A stretch of DNA of 64,000 bases from a bacterium BRH_c32. GTDB lineage: Bacteria; Bacteroidota; Ignavibacteria; Ignavibacteriales; Melioribacteraceae. The notes under the pieces are model-generated. The model ran no database searches and was not told the DNA's origin. It saw only the letters and a list, made by a program, of their open reading frames with translations. Made by a program: the position numbers and the translations under genes. The DNA is taken from contig LOEU01000017.1 in NCBI GenBank assembly GCA_001516025.1, positions 26,776-90,775 on the forward strand, read 5' to 3'. Positions within the stretch are counted from its first letter, which is position 1; the number at the start of each line of letters is the position of its first letter. This document shows positions 47,902 through 57,349 of this stretch, piece after piece.

Positions 47902-49794
47902 ATGAAAGCGAAATATGTTTTGTTGTTTGTTTTGGTTTTGCAGTTGTCATTAATAGCTCAATCTAAAGATTATTTCGTACCAAGAAGTTTTCGAGATGCA
48001 GTAGAAAAAGGAACAAGAAGTTGGGATGGTAAACCGGGGAAAAATTATTGGGAAAATAAAACAGATTATAAAATTAGAGCAGAACTTCATCCGGAATTAG
48101 CCACCGTTACGGGTCATGCTTGGATTACGTATTATAATAATAGCCCCGATACTCTAAAGAATCTTGTGTTGCGCCTTTATCAAGATATTTTTAAGAAAGG
48201 AGCGGCAAGAGATTTTCCGGGACCCGAAATGGATTTAACCGATGGAGTAAAGATTGATACTCTCCTATTCAATAATGTTTCTATTAAAGATGACATGAAA
48301 AAATTCAGAGTATTCAAGACCTCCACAAATTTGATAATCGGCAAACTTCCGGAGCCGATCGCTCCCGGTGCTTCGGCAAAAATTGAAACTCAATGGGAAA
48401 TAAAAATTCCAAAATATGCACGTTTAAGAATGGGTGCATATAGTGATTCCACTTTCTATGTTGCCTATTGGTATCCGCAGGTTGCAGTATATGATGATAT
48501 CGATGGCTGGGATAGGAATGAATATCAAGGTCTTACGGAATTTTATAATGATAAAAATAATTTTGATATAGAGATTACGGTTCCGGGTGATTATGTAGTT
48601 TGGGCAGGCGGCGAACTTCAAAATGGAAAAGAGGTTCTTAACCCCGATGTTTTTGATCGCCTCGAGAAATCTAAAACTTCTGATGTTGTAATAAATGTAG
48701 TTACAAAAGACGACTTAGAAAACAAAAAAGTAACCAAGAATAAAGAAAAAAATGTTTGGAAATTTATTGCTTACGAAACGCCCGATATTACATTCGCAGC
48801 ATCAAGTGGATATGTATGGGATGCCCTTTCTACGATTGTAGATAATAAAACCGGTAGAAGAACGGCAATAGATGCGGTTTATCCTTATGGAAACAAGAAT
48901 CAAGATATGGTTGCGGCATTCACTAAATCAGCTATTAATTATTTATCGATGGAATATCCCGGTGTGCCTTATCCCTATCCAAAGATGACAGTTTTTAATG
49001 GAGATCCGAATGGCGGAGGCGGCATGGAAAGCCCAATGATGGTTAATAACGGCACTTATGAATCTTTAGCGGGTCAACTTGGCGTTACAGTTCATGAAAT
49101 TGCTCATACTTATTTCCCCTTCTTTATGGGTACTAACGAGCGTAAATATGCTTGGATGGATGAAGGTTGGGCTGCATTTTTGACTTTCGATCTTGTAAGA
49201 AGATTTGACGCTAAAGAAGATGAATATCCCGATTTTGTAAAAGGATTTGAAACCGCACTTGCCACTGAAAACATGCTACCTCCTATGATTACATCTCATC
49301 AAGGTAGAGGTCCCGGTTATGGAGTTGTTGCTTATCAGCATGGCTCTCTCTCTTATGAAATGCTTAGAGAACTTCTCGGTGAAGATCTTTTCAAAAAAGG
49401 TCTTAAAGAATATATCGAAAGATGGAACGGTAAACATCCTATCCCTTATGATTTTTTTAATACAATCGATAATATTTCAAGGCAGGATTTAAGCTGGTTT
49501 TGGAAACCATGGTATTTTGAGAAAATCTTACCTGATCTCGCAATTAAAGAAATTAAGCAATCCGATAATTCGGTTGTCATTTCAAATGAAAGCGGACTTC
49601 CCTTGCCTGTTTCTCTTAATGTAGTTTATGCTGATGGTTCGGAAGAGAAAATTGATAAACCATTATCGGTCTGGAAAGATGCAAAAATTATTACCCTGCA
49701 ATTAGACAAAAATAAAAAAATAAAATCTCTTATATTAGGAAGTGAACTAATTCCCGATTCCTTTAAAGAGAATAATAAATATGAAGTCAAGTAA
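47902..49794 (+). CDS. Exported M1-type zinc metallopeptidase, copy 2
   Basis: 630 residues, paralogous along its whole length to the preceding gene (shared DGKPG-NYWENKTDYKIRAELHP-like start, VAYWYPQVAVYDDIDGWD, YFPFFMGTNERKYAWMDEGW, LSWFWKPW). Zinc residues are H398, E399, H402 and E421. The substrate motif is GGGMESPMMV. The signal peptide is MKAKYVLLFVLVLQLSLIAQ. GGGGGAG nine bases after the first stop is the ribosome site. The repeat indicates a tandem duplication followed by divergence, mainly in the loop before the catalytic domain and in the helices after it. It overlaps the subtilase gene by 14 bases. Confidence 0.88.
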   Translation: MKAKYVLLFVLVLQLSLIAQSKDYFVPRSFRDAVEKGTRSWDGKPGKNYWENKTDYKIRAELHPELATVTGHAWITYYNNSPDTLKNLVLRLYQDIFKKGAARDFPGPEMDLTDGVKIDTLLFNNVSIKDDMKKFRVFKTSTNLIIGKLPEPIAPGASAKIETQWEIKIPKYARLRMGAYSDSTFYVAYWYPQVAVYDDIDGWDRNEYQGLTEFYNDKNNFDIEITVPGDYVVWAGGELQNGKEVLNPDVFDRLEKSKTSDVVINVVTKDDLENKKVTKNKEKNVWKFIAYETPDITFAASSGYVWDALSTIVDNKTGRRTAIDAVYPYGNKNQDMVAAFTKSAINYLSMEYPGVPYPYPKMTVFNGDPNGGGGMESPMMVNNGTYESLAGQLGVTVHEIAHTYFPFFMGTNERKYAWMDEGWAAFLTFDLVRRFDAKEDEYPDFVKGFETALATENMLPPMITSHQGRGPGYGVVAYQHGSLSYEMLRELLGEDLFKKGLKEYIERWNGKHPIPYDFFNTIDNISRQDLSWFWKPWYFEKILPDLAIKEIKQSDNSVVISNESGLPLPVSLNVVYADGSEEKIDKPLSVWKDAKIITLQLDKNKKIKSLILGSELIPDSFKENNKYEVK

Positions 49795-52660
49795 GAATGC
49801 AGTTTTACGTATCGCTTTAGTTTTTTTCTTTTTTTCTTTGCTAATTAATGGGTTTATATATGGGCAGGGAGAGATTATTCAAAAAGGCGATATCTATTAC
49901 CTCTCCGGAAAACTCATCATAAAATTGAAAAAGGGGAATCCTAGTGGGATTCTCCCCTCTTTAAAATCCTTCGGTATAAGCGAGATTAAAAATAAATTCA
50001 CCGAACAAGCGAATGTATTATTAAAAGGTGAAAATGTTTTTAGCCGCATTTATGAAGCCGAGTTGGATAATAATATAGATCCTATTGAAGCCGCAAAAAA
50101 ACTAAGAAAAATTAAAGAGATAGAATATGCCGAACCACATTATGTTTACCGTGTTACTTACGACCCTAATGATTCACTCTATAATCAAGGCAAGCAAGAC
50201 CATCTAAAGAGAGTTTTTGCTCCTCAGGCGTGGGAAATTACCAAAGGCGATACGAATGTTGTAATTGCAATTATAGATACAGGTGTGGAATGGTCTCATC
50301 CCGATTTGGCCGCGAATATTAAATTAAACCGAAAAGAGATTCCGAGAAATGTTGTTGATGATGATAAGAACGGGTATATAGATGATTATAGAGGTTGGGA
50401 TTTTGGCGGACTTAATAATTCGCCCGATAACGATCCTAGCGAAGATTATTCCGCTTCAAATGGGTACCACGGCACTCATGTAGCCGGAATCGCTTCGGCA
50501 GTTACTAATAACGGTATCGGCATTGCATCGCTCGGATTTAATTCAAAAATTCTTTGCGTTAAGGCTTCAAGCGATAGCAGAAGAGATATGCATGGCTACC
50601 CTTTTATTTTATATGGATTTGAAGGAATAAAATATGCCGCCGATAATGGTGCTAAAGTAATTAATTGTAGTTGGGGTGGTTATAGTGCATCAGCTTATGA
50701 ATTAGAAATTATTAATTACGCAATATCTAAGGGTGCTTTGGTTGTAGCTGCAAATGGAAATGAAGGTAAGTTAGATGCCTTTTATCCTGCAAGTTATCCC
50801 GGAGTTTTATCTGTCGGCTGGCTTCAATCTACAAACGATGTAATCAGCAGTGCGGCTAATTATGGAATGACCGTGGATGTATTTGCTCCCGGAAGCTCAA
50901 TACTCTCCACGTGGACTTATACAGGACCGAACGGAGAATATTATCGCTCGATTGGCGGCTCTTCTATGGCTTCTCCACTTACAGCCGGATTAGCTGCCTT
51001 GGTCTGGTCTAAATTTCCTAATTATACTCCCTTACAAATTGCTGAACAGATACGAGTAAATGCCGATAATATTGATATCTCTAATCAGGGTAAAGAATTT
51101 CTGCTCGGAAGAGGTAGAATTAATGCATATAATGCAGTTATTAACGAAAATTCCGTCTCCGTTAGAGGCGGTGAATTTGCGGTTATAAATGATACCGATG
51201 GCGATGGTGTCCCCGAGCGAAATGAAAAATTTTATCTTACCGGAATCTTTACTAATTATCTTAAAGATGTTTCAGGATTGCAGATAAAATTAGAAACCGA
51301 AAATAATGATATAATTCTTCATCAACCGATTGTCGCCGGAATTAATTTAGCCACGGGTCAATCGTTCTCTCTTGGCGATGGTCTTCTTATGGAACTGCTT
51401 AATAATGCTCCTTATGATGATGTAATAAAAATAAAAATCACATACACCGCTCCGGGCTATTCCGATTTCCAATGGGTTAGTTTTAAAGTCAATTACTCTT
51501 TTGAAAACTTAACTAAAGGAAAACTTAATCTCACCGTTACGAGCAAGGGAGTAATCGGATTTAATGACTTCCCCGATAATAAAGCAGGAATCGGATTAAA
51601 ATATTTTTCGGAAGAGAATGTCCTTTTTGAAGGTGCTCTTATGTATGGAGTTAATAGTACCAAACTAATGGATGCCGCTCGAGTGGAGACCAATCAGAGT
51701 ACAGATTTTAAAGTGATTAATCCATTAAAGGTCAACGAAAATAGCGAATCGACTTTAGAAGAAGCAATTGCTGAATTTAATGATGACGGAGGCGGGAATA
51801 ATAAGCTTGGCATTAAAACCAAAAGCCGTGCATATTCATTTTCTGTGCCTGATTTAGAGGAAGTAATAATTCTTAGATACGATTTAACGAATCTTAGCAA
51901 TGCTTCTATTGAGAACTTAAAAGTTGGTTTATTTATGGATTTTGACGTTCCCGAAAGCGACTATGGAAACGATATGGCGGTTTGGGATGCACTTGATTAT
52001 TTTGCTTATGCTTATGACGTTAATGGTAAAGCGAATGGAAGATATTATGCCGTAGCACCAATTATGCATCTTCCTTCAATGGCGAGTTATGGTTATTATG
52101 GTATAGATAATAGTCTTTCTAAAGGCGACGTTACTTTGACCGATGCTTTTACCAAAGATGAAAAGTGGCTTACTATAAGTTCTAAAGAGGCAAATACATA
52201 TATCGGTCCTACCGATATCTCCTTTGTGGTCTCTTCGATGGGATATAATATTCCCGCGGGCGAAACGATTCATCCCGCATTTATGATCACTTATGGTGAT
52301 AATAGTCTTACAATAAGACAAAAAGTAAAAGCTGTTCGCACGTATTATTATAATATACTTTCCGATGTGGAAGAATCGCAAGAAAACGAAATCCCGATTG
52401 AATATAAGTTAGAGCAAAACTATCCGAACCCATTTAATCCCGTAACAACGATTAGTTATTCGCTTCCTGCGGATGGATTAGTAAAGATAAAAGTCTATGA
52501 TCTATTAGGGAGGGAAATGATATCCTTAGTAAATAACTTCCAAGTAGCTGGTCGGCATTTAGTACAAGTAGATGGAACAAACTTATCAAGCGGCATCTAT
52601 TTTTATTCAATAGAAGCGGGTAACTTTAGAGCAGTAAAAAAGATGATCCTGCTAAAGTAA
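49781..52660 (+). CDS. Subtilisin-like serine protease with T9SS sorting domain
   Basis: 959 residues. Signal peptide to about residue 29, then a propeptide (GKLIIKLKKGNPSGILPSL). The S8 domain has the triad D166 (IIDTGVEWSHPDLA), H233 (GYHGTHVAG) and S395 (GGSSMASPLTAG), with N in AANGNEG. A beta-rich middle region of about 400 residues has no recognised domain. The last 80 residues are a type A T9SS sorting domain: LEQNYPNPFNPVTTISYSLP, VYDLLGREM and SSGIYFYSIEAG. The protein is therefore exported through type IX secretion and attached to or released from the surface. The 14-base overlap with copy 2 of the metallopeptidase suggests one operon of secreted peptidases. Confidence 0.93.
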   Translation: MKSSKNAVLRIALVFFFFSLLINGFIYGQGEIIQKGDIYYLSGKLIIKLKKGNPSGILPSLKSFGISEIKNKFTEQANVLLKGENVFSRIYEAELDNNIDPIEAAKKLRKIKEIEYAEPHYVYRVTYDPNDSLYNQGKQDHLKRVFAPQAWEITKGDTNVVIAIIDTGVEWSHPDLAANIKLNRKEIPRNVVDDDKNGYIDDYRGWDFGGLNNSPDNDPSEDYSASNGYHGTHVAGIASAVTNNGIGIASLGFNSKILCVKASSDSRRDMHGYPFILYGFEGIKYAADNGAKVINCSWGGYSASAYELEIINYAISKGALVVAANGNEGKLDAFYPASYPGVLSVGWLQSTNDVISSAANYGMTVDVFAPGSSILSTWTYTGPNGEYYRSIGGSSMASPLTAGLAALVWSKFPNYTPLQIAEQIRVNADNIDISNQGKEFLLGRGRINAYNAVINENSVSVRGGEFAVINDTDGDGVPERNEKFYLTGIFTNYLKDVSGLQIKLETENNDIILHQPIVAGINLATGQSFSLGDGLLMELLNNAPYDDVIKIKITYTAPGYSDFQWVSFKVNYSFENLTKGKLNLTVTSKGVIGFNDFPDNKAGIGLKYFSEENVLFEGALMYGVNSTKLMDAARVETNQSTDFKVINPLKVNENSESTLEEAIAEFNDDGGGNNKLGIKTKSRAYSFSVPDLEEVIILRYDLTNLSNASIENLKVGLFMDFDVPESDYGNDMAVWDALDYFAYAYDVNGKANGRYYAVAPIMHLPSMASYGYYGIDNSLSKGDVTLTDAFTKDEKWLTISSKEANTYIGPTDISFVVSSMGYNIPAGETIHPAFMITYGDNSLTIRQKVKAVRTYYYNILSDVEESQENEIPIEYKLEQNYPNPFNPVTTISYSLPADGLVKIKVYDLLGREMISLVNNFQVAGRHLVQVDGTNLSSGIYFYSIEAGNFRAVKKMILLK

Positions 52661-52755
52661 AATAGTATATAAGGTGTGAAAAGGAACTATTAATGGAGAG
52701 AAATGTAAAATTCTTTTAGTGATTTTTTATCAAGATTAATAACAGAGGGATTGAT

Positions 52756-53166
52756 GTGAAAATTAAGATTCCAATATTAGTATATTTTTGGATTATCTTC
52801 ATTTCATCAATTCCGCTGATTGCACAAAATCTTCAAATTCCCGATTCAATAAAAGTACTTCAGTTAAATGAACAGAGAATTCAACCCTTTAATAACTTCA
52901 ATTTGGAATTAAGCCCTCTTCCGCAGCTTCCTCAAGATTTAGAACTCTATCAATTAAAAATGCTCACATCAAAATTATTTATGAGAGAAAATTTTATCGA
53001 AAAAGATACACTTATAAAGTATCAATCTTTACAGGCATTTCTAAATCGACAATATTCGGAAGAATATAAAAAAATGATGAAGTACGATCTCGGTGTGATT
53101 ACAACTTATCTCGGAATTTCTCAAAAAATATTTGCTATAATTATTGCGCTATTATCGGTCTTGTAA
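52756..53166 (+). CDS. Small exported protein of unknown function
   Basis: 136 residues with an N-terminal signal peptide (MKIKIPILVYFWIIFISSIPLIAQ). A proline/leucine-rich middle (NLELSPLPQLPQDLELYQLKML) follows, then a predicted C-terminal membrane helix (LGISQKIFAIIIALLSVL) running to the stop. No family was recognised. A GTG/ATG start near 52756 follows GAGGGATTG. It lies 95 bases after the subtilase on the same strand, and its stop codon is inside the loop of a terminator hairpin. It may be anchored in the inner membrane by its tail. Confidence 0.6.
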   Translation: MKIKIPILVYFWIIFISSIPLIAQNLQIPDSIKVLQLNEQRIQPFNNFNLELSPLPQLPQDLELYQLKMLTSKLFMRENFIEKDTLIKYQSLQAFLNRQYSEEYKKMMKYDLGVITTYLGISQKIFAIIIALLSVL

Positions 53167-53177
53167 ATCAAGACCGA
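53155..53177 (+). terminator. Hairpin overlapping the end of the small exported gene
   Basis: TCGGTCTTG (53155-53163) pairs with CAAGACCGA (53169-53177). The TAA stop of the preceding gene lies in the 5-nt loop and TTT follows the stem. Placement at the gene end supports a terminator, though the T run is short. Confidence 0.6.
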
Positions 53178-53261
53178 TTTAGTGTTATGTATATTCTGTT
53201 TTTCTGAAGCAGGGCTCTAATTTCTTATAATAAAAATACATCTAATAGAGTTATATAAGTC

Positions 53262-53681
53262 CTATTTCTTCTGAAGAAGGTCTCTGATTTCTCTTAGCAA
53301 TAATACATCTTCGCTAGGAGGTACAGGCGATGGTGCAGGCGGAGCGGGAGCTGCCTCTTCTTTCTTTTTCATCGCATCGAGTAGTTTCACTAACATAAAA
53401 ATAGCCCATGCAATAATTAAGAAATCAATTATGGTATTAATAAAAGCGCCATAATTAATTTGAACTGCGGCGGTTTCAGCAGTTTTCTCTTTAAGTGTAA
53501 TAGCCAAATCCTTAAAATCCAATCCACCAAGTAAAATTCCAATCGGCGGCATTATAATATCACTCACGATAGATGAGACTATTTTACCGAATGCCCCGCC
53601 AATGATAATACCTACGGCAAGATCCACTACATTGCCGCGCATTGCAAATGCTTTGAATTGCTTTAATATATCGCCTTTCAT
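53262..53681 (-). CDS. mscL: Large-conductance mechanosensitive channel MscL
   Basis: 139 residues. It opens under high membrane tension to release solutes on osmotic downshock. The N-terminal [31 protein letters not shown] is the amphipathic helix and first transmembrane segment. [16 protein letters not shown] is the hinge, and [21 protein letters not shown] is the second transmembrane helix. A proline-rich linker ([12 protein letters not shown]) leads to the cytoplasmic C-terminal bundle (LLREIRDLL), typical of the family. It lies 18 bases downstream of the antiporter-like gene on the same strand. Confidence 0.96.
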   Translation of the reverse strand: MKGDILKQFKAFAMRGNVVDLAVGIIIGGAFGKIVSSIVSDIIMPPIGILLGGLDFKDLAITLKEKTAETAAVQINYGAFINTIIDFLIIAWAIFMLVKLLDAMKKKEEAAPAPPAPSPVPPSEDVLLLREIRDLLQKK

Positions 53682-53699
53682 ACTTCTCCTACAATTATT

Positions 53700-54998
53700 T
53701 TATAAAAATAATAAATCTACTATTATAAATATAGGCAACAAAACGGGTAATGAAAACTTAAACATATATGCAAAGAAGCTTGGCATTTCGATATTGTTTT
53801 CTTCTGCAACAGCTTTAACCATAAAATTAGGACCGTTTCCGATATAAGTCATACTGCCAAAGAATACAGCCGAAACAGAAATTACTTTTAGAATATGTTC
53901 GCTGATACCTGCTACAATAGGTGGAACTTGTGTCCCTAATCCTAAAGCAAGCGAGTGGAACGTTACGGCAGTCGGTGTATTATCAAGGAAGCTGCTTAAT
54001 AAACCCGTGTAATAATAAAATTGAGTAGGCTCGGTAACTCCCAAATGTGCTGCATTTGCTTTTAAGAATAGCAGGCAGGGGACCATCGTAATAAAAATTC
54101 CTAAGAATAAATAAGCGACTTCTTTAATCGGCTCCCAAGTAAAATTATTTTCTTCCCTTAATAAATTGGTAGTAAAGAATAGCGATAATGCTGCCATTAA
54201 AAAGATAACTGCTTCGCGTAAAAATCCGAAATAATGATTGGTTTCGATAAAAGGTAAATATTGTTTATTAATAAAAGCTACCGAAAGAACCACTCCGAGC
54301 AAAAAGATAAAATTAATATTCCCTTGAATTCTTATCGGCTTGATATTGGTTTTATCGCGCAATAATGCTTTTACGGGTTCTTTTTTATGATAATAGCTAT
54401 CAACAAAATAATAGATTATTAATAATGCAGCGTTAGTAAAAAGCCATTCAGGCACTAAATGTAAAAACCATGTAAAAGGTGCACCGCGAAGATACATCAT
54501 AAAAAGAGGCGGGTCGCCGAGTGGCGTAAGAAGACCACCGCAATTGGCAACTATTCCGATAAAAAATAATATTGTATGTACCTTGAATTTTCTTTCTTTA
54601 TTTGTCTGAATAACGGGACGAATTAAAAGCATTGCCGCTCCCGTAGTACCCACAAACGAGGCTAAAACTGCTCCAATTCCGAGAAATAGCGTATTAACAG
54701 AAGGTTTTGCTTCGATATCTCCCGTGAGCAAAATTCCACCCGTAATTGTAAACAATGCACCGAGCAAAATTACAAAAGGAACATAATCAAATAGCATTGC
54801 ATGTTCTAGCTCTACGGCTAATCCTGCGGAGAATAAATAAATCAAAATTGGAATACTTAAAACCACCGCCACAATAAGTTTATTTTTGTTATGTTCCCAC
54901 CAATGATTGAAAAATATTGGAAAAACTGCAACTGAACCGAGCATTAAGATGAATGGCACCAAGGTTATAAGTGGTACTGAAACAGAGGTATGTTCCAT
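53700..54998 (-). CDS. Ion transporter of the CitMHS/NhaD superfamily
   Basis: 432 residues with about 11-12 predicted membrane helices. Family features include FVGTTGAAMLLIRPVIQTN, the discontinuous-helix region NCGGLLTPLGDPPLFMMYLRGAPF, and the later LLSSFLDNTPTAVTFHSLALGLG, where the D-N-T-P-T segment is the second substrate-binding hairpin. This resembles the CitMHS_2 family annotated as sodium:proton antiporters or citrate transporters. The substrate cannot be fixed, though the D-N-T-P motif is shared with NhaD antiporters. It precedes mscL, which would fit an osmotic or ion-homeostasis role. Confidence 0.8.
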   Translation of the reverse strand: MEHTSVSVPLITLVPFILMLGSVAVFPIFFNHWWEHNKNKLIVAVVLSIPILIYLFSAGLAVELEHAMLFDYVPFVILLGALFTITGGILLTGDIEAKPSVNTLFLGIGAVLASFVGTTGAAMLLIRPVIQTNKERKFKVHTILFFIGIVANCGGLLTPLGDPPLFMMYLRGAPFTWFLHLVPEWLFTNAALLIIYYFVDSYYHKKEPVKALLRDKTNIKPIRIQGNINFIFLLGVVLSVAFINKQYLPFIETNHYFGFLREAVIFLMAALSLFFTTNLLREENNFTWEPIKEVAYLFLGIFITMVPCLLFLKANAAHLGVTEPTQFYYYTGLLSSFLDNTPTAVTFHSLALGLGTQVPPIVAGISEHILKVISVSAVFFGSMTYIGNGPNFMVKAVAEENNIEMPSFFAYMFKFSLPVLLPIFIIVDLLFL

Positions 54999-55089
54999 AA
55001 GATATCCTAAAAAATTAATCTTACAAAACTACACCAAAATATCTTTTTATGAAAGTGGAAAAAGAATACCAGCGTGATAAAAAAGTCAG

Positions 55090-56220
55090 TTACTCAGATT
55101 TTTTATGGTATCTGATTGATGCGGCAAGCAGAATAAATACACCCATTAAAAACAATATAAGCGTTTGAGACCACAATTCTCCAAAACCAATCCCCTTTAA
55201 GATCACTCCGCGTATTATTATAAGAAAATATTTTAGCGGAATAATATAAGTGATATATTGAATTATTTTAGGCATATTTTCGATAGGGAAAACAAATCCC
55301 GATAAATAAACCATCGGAAGCATTACAACAAAGATCGCAAGCATCATCGCCTGCTGCTGAGTTTTGGAAATAGTTGATACAAACAGCCCAAGTCCAAGAG
55401 TGGAAAGTACATATAAAAACGATGCGAAAATTAAAAAGAATTCACTCCCTCTAACTGCAATATCGAAAATAACATATTGAGCCAATAAAATAATTAGGAC
55501 AGAAATAAATCCTAGTATAGCGAACGGAAGGAGCTTCCCGATTATTAATTGATACGATTTTATTGGCGTTACAACGAGTTGTTCGTAAGTGCCGATCTCC
55601 TTTTCTTTTACTATCGCAAGTGATGTTAATAACATAGTAACAATTGTTAATAAAAGTCCCACAATTGCAGGCACCATAAAAATGCGAGTCTTCTGTTCGG
55701 GGTTAAACCAAACACGGATTTCGCTCGCAAGAGATCCTACGGGAACGAACTTTCTTCCTAATCGTCCCATCGTTTCTAATAGTACATCTTGATTATAATT
55801 TCTGATTACATTCATCATATAGCCCGATGCGATAGACGCGGTGTTTCCATCGGAACCGTCAATAATTGCCTGAACCTTAACGCCATCTCTGCGTGCAACT
55901 TTCTTTTCAAAATCTTTCGGAATTACTATTCCCGTTATCACTTTTCCTTTGTCTATTAGTTCATTTAATTCTTCATAACTATTAATCGAATAATCATTAG
56001 AAAAATAAGTGGAGCCATCGAATTGACGGATAAAATTTCTGCTTTCGGAAGTTTTATCCATATCGTAAAAAGCAATATGCACTTTTTCCACATCAAGATT
56101 AGCGGCATAACCTAAAAATATTAATTGAACAATCGGCGCAATTAAAACGATCATAAACATTTTAGGATCGCGCTTAAGCTGCTGAAACTCTTTTATTAAT
56201 ATATGTTTTATCGTCTTCAA
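55090..56220 (-). CDS. ABC-2 type exporter permease (YbhR-like)
   Basis: 376 residues: a first membrane helix (MFMIVLIAPIVQLIFLGYAAN), then a large extracytoplasmic domain (about 45-175), then five helices from about residue 180 in the ABC2_membrane_3 pattern. EKEIGTYEQLVVTPIKSYQLIIGKLLPFAILGF is the conserved cytoplasmic E-x-G-T motif that docks on the ATPase. It is the last gene of the TetR-HlyD-ATPase-ATPase-permease-permease operon. With the previous permease it should form the heterodimeric channel. Confidence 0.88.
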   Translation of the reverse strand: MKTIKHILIKEFQQLKRDPKMFMIVLIAPIVQLIFLGYAANLDVEKVHIAFYDMDKTSESRNFIRQFDGSTYFSNDYSINSYEELNELIDKGKVITGIVIPKDFEKKVARRDGVKVQAIIDGSDGNTASIASGYMMNVIRNYNQDVLLETMGRLGRKFVPVGSLASEIRVWFNPEQKTRIFMVPAIVGLLLTIVTMLLTSLAIVKEKEIGTYEQLVVTPIKSYQLIIGKLLPFAILGFISVLIILLAQYVIFDIAVRGSEFFLIFASFLYVLSTLGLGLFVSTISKTQQQAMMLAIFVVMLPMVYLSGFVFPIENMPKIIQYITYIIPLKYFLIIIRGVILKGIGFGELWSQTLILFLMGVFILLAASIRYHKKSE

Positions 56221-56221
56221 T

Positions 56222-57349
56222 TTAGAGTTCCATTTTTTTACTTATTATTAATGCGAGTGATGTAAAGAGAACAATAAATAGCGATAGATAAATTAACTGA
56301 TCCCAAAATGCCGAAAGTCCCACTCCCTTTAATATAATGGAACGTAGAATTACTAAATAAAATTTAGCGGGTGTAATATTTGTAATTATTTGAACTAAAA
56401 AAGGCATACTTTCAATCGGGAAAACAAAACCCGAAAGTATTACAGAAGGAAGAAGAGAGACGAAAGTGGAGATCGAAAAAGCCACCTGCTGGCTATCGGA
56501 TACGACCGAAATAAAAATTCCTAAACTTACCGATGCTACTATAAATACTAAAGTTGTAAGAAATAGCAGAATATAACTCCCTTTTACCACCACATCAAAA
56601 AGCAGATATCCGGCTATAAGGATAAACGCTGCATTAATCAAAGAGATAATAATATAGGGCAGCGATTTACCCGTAATTAATTCAAAAGATGAAACTGACG
56701 AAACATTTATCTGCTCTATTGTTCCCTTCTCTTTTTCACGCACGAAAGTCAATGATACCGAAATTACCGCCGTAACAATTAATATCATAGAGATCAATCC
56801 GGGGATTAGAAAATGAGTTGACTTCAAATCGGGATTAAACCAAAACACCGGCTCTGCTTCAATCCCTTTTGGCGGAGTTAAGCCACGTATCTCAAATTGT
56901 CGCTTTTGAATTTTATTATTAAATGAAAATACCGCAACGTTTATATAATTATAAACTATCGAAGAAGTATTGCCATCGACACCATCTACAAGAACTTGAA
57001 TTTTCGATTGCTTTGCAGAGAAAAGATTTTTTGAAAAATCTCTATCGATTACTAAAACTGCCTGAGCTCTCTTTTCGTTTAGTATATCTTTTATTTGTGT
57101 ATCGCTGCTGATGATTTCGGTAACTACAAAATATTCGGATGAAGTAAGAGTATTAATAAACTCTCGGCTAAGGGAGGATTTTTCCTGATCGAAGATAGCG
57201 AGATGAATATTCTTTACATCGAAATTAACCGCATAGCCAAAAATTCCGAGTAAGAACACAGGGAAGAAAAAGATAACTGCAAGCAAACGCTTATCCCTAA
57301 CTATCTGCTTTAATTCTTTTTTTGCCACTGCCTTTATTCTATTAATCAT
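56222..57349 (-). CDS. ABC-2 type exporter permease (YbhS-like)
   Basis: 375 residues, paralogous to the following permease with the same layout: N-terminal helix (LLAVIFFFPVFLLGIFGYAVNFDVKN), a large extracytoplasmic domain, then five helices, with EKEKGTIEQINVSSVSSFELITGKSLPYI as the coupling motif. Its start overlaps the upstream ATPase end by eight bases and its stop is one base before the next permease. In the YbhFSR family the two permeases pair with two ATPase domains and an HlyD adaptor to export drugs or other amphiphilic compounds. Confidence 0.88.
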   Translation of the reverse strand: MINRIKAVAKKELKQIVRDKRLLAVIFFFPVFLLGIFGYAVNFDVKNIHLAIFDQEKSSLSREFINTLTSSEYFVVTEIISSDTQIKDILNEKRAQAVLVIDRDFSKNLFSAKQSKIQVLVDGVDGNTSSIVYNYINVAVFSFNNKIQKRQFEIRGLTPPKGIEAEPVFWFNPDLKSTHFLIPGLISMILIVTAVISVSLTFVREKEKGTIEQINVSSVSSFELITGKSLPYIIISLINAAFILIAGYLLFDVVVKGSYILLFLTTLVFIVASVSLGIFISVVSDSQQVAFSISTFVSLLPSVILSGFVFPIESMPFLVQIITNITPAKFYLVILRSIILKGVGLSAFWDQLIYLSLFIVLFTSLALIISKKMEL

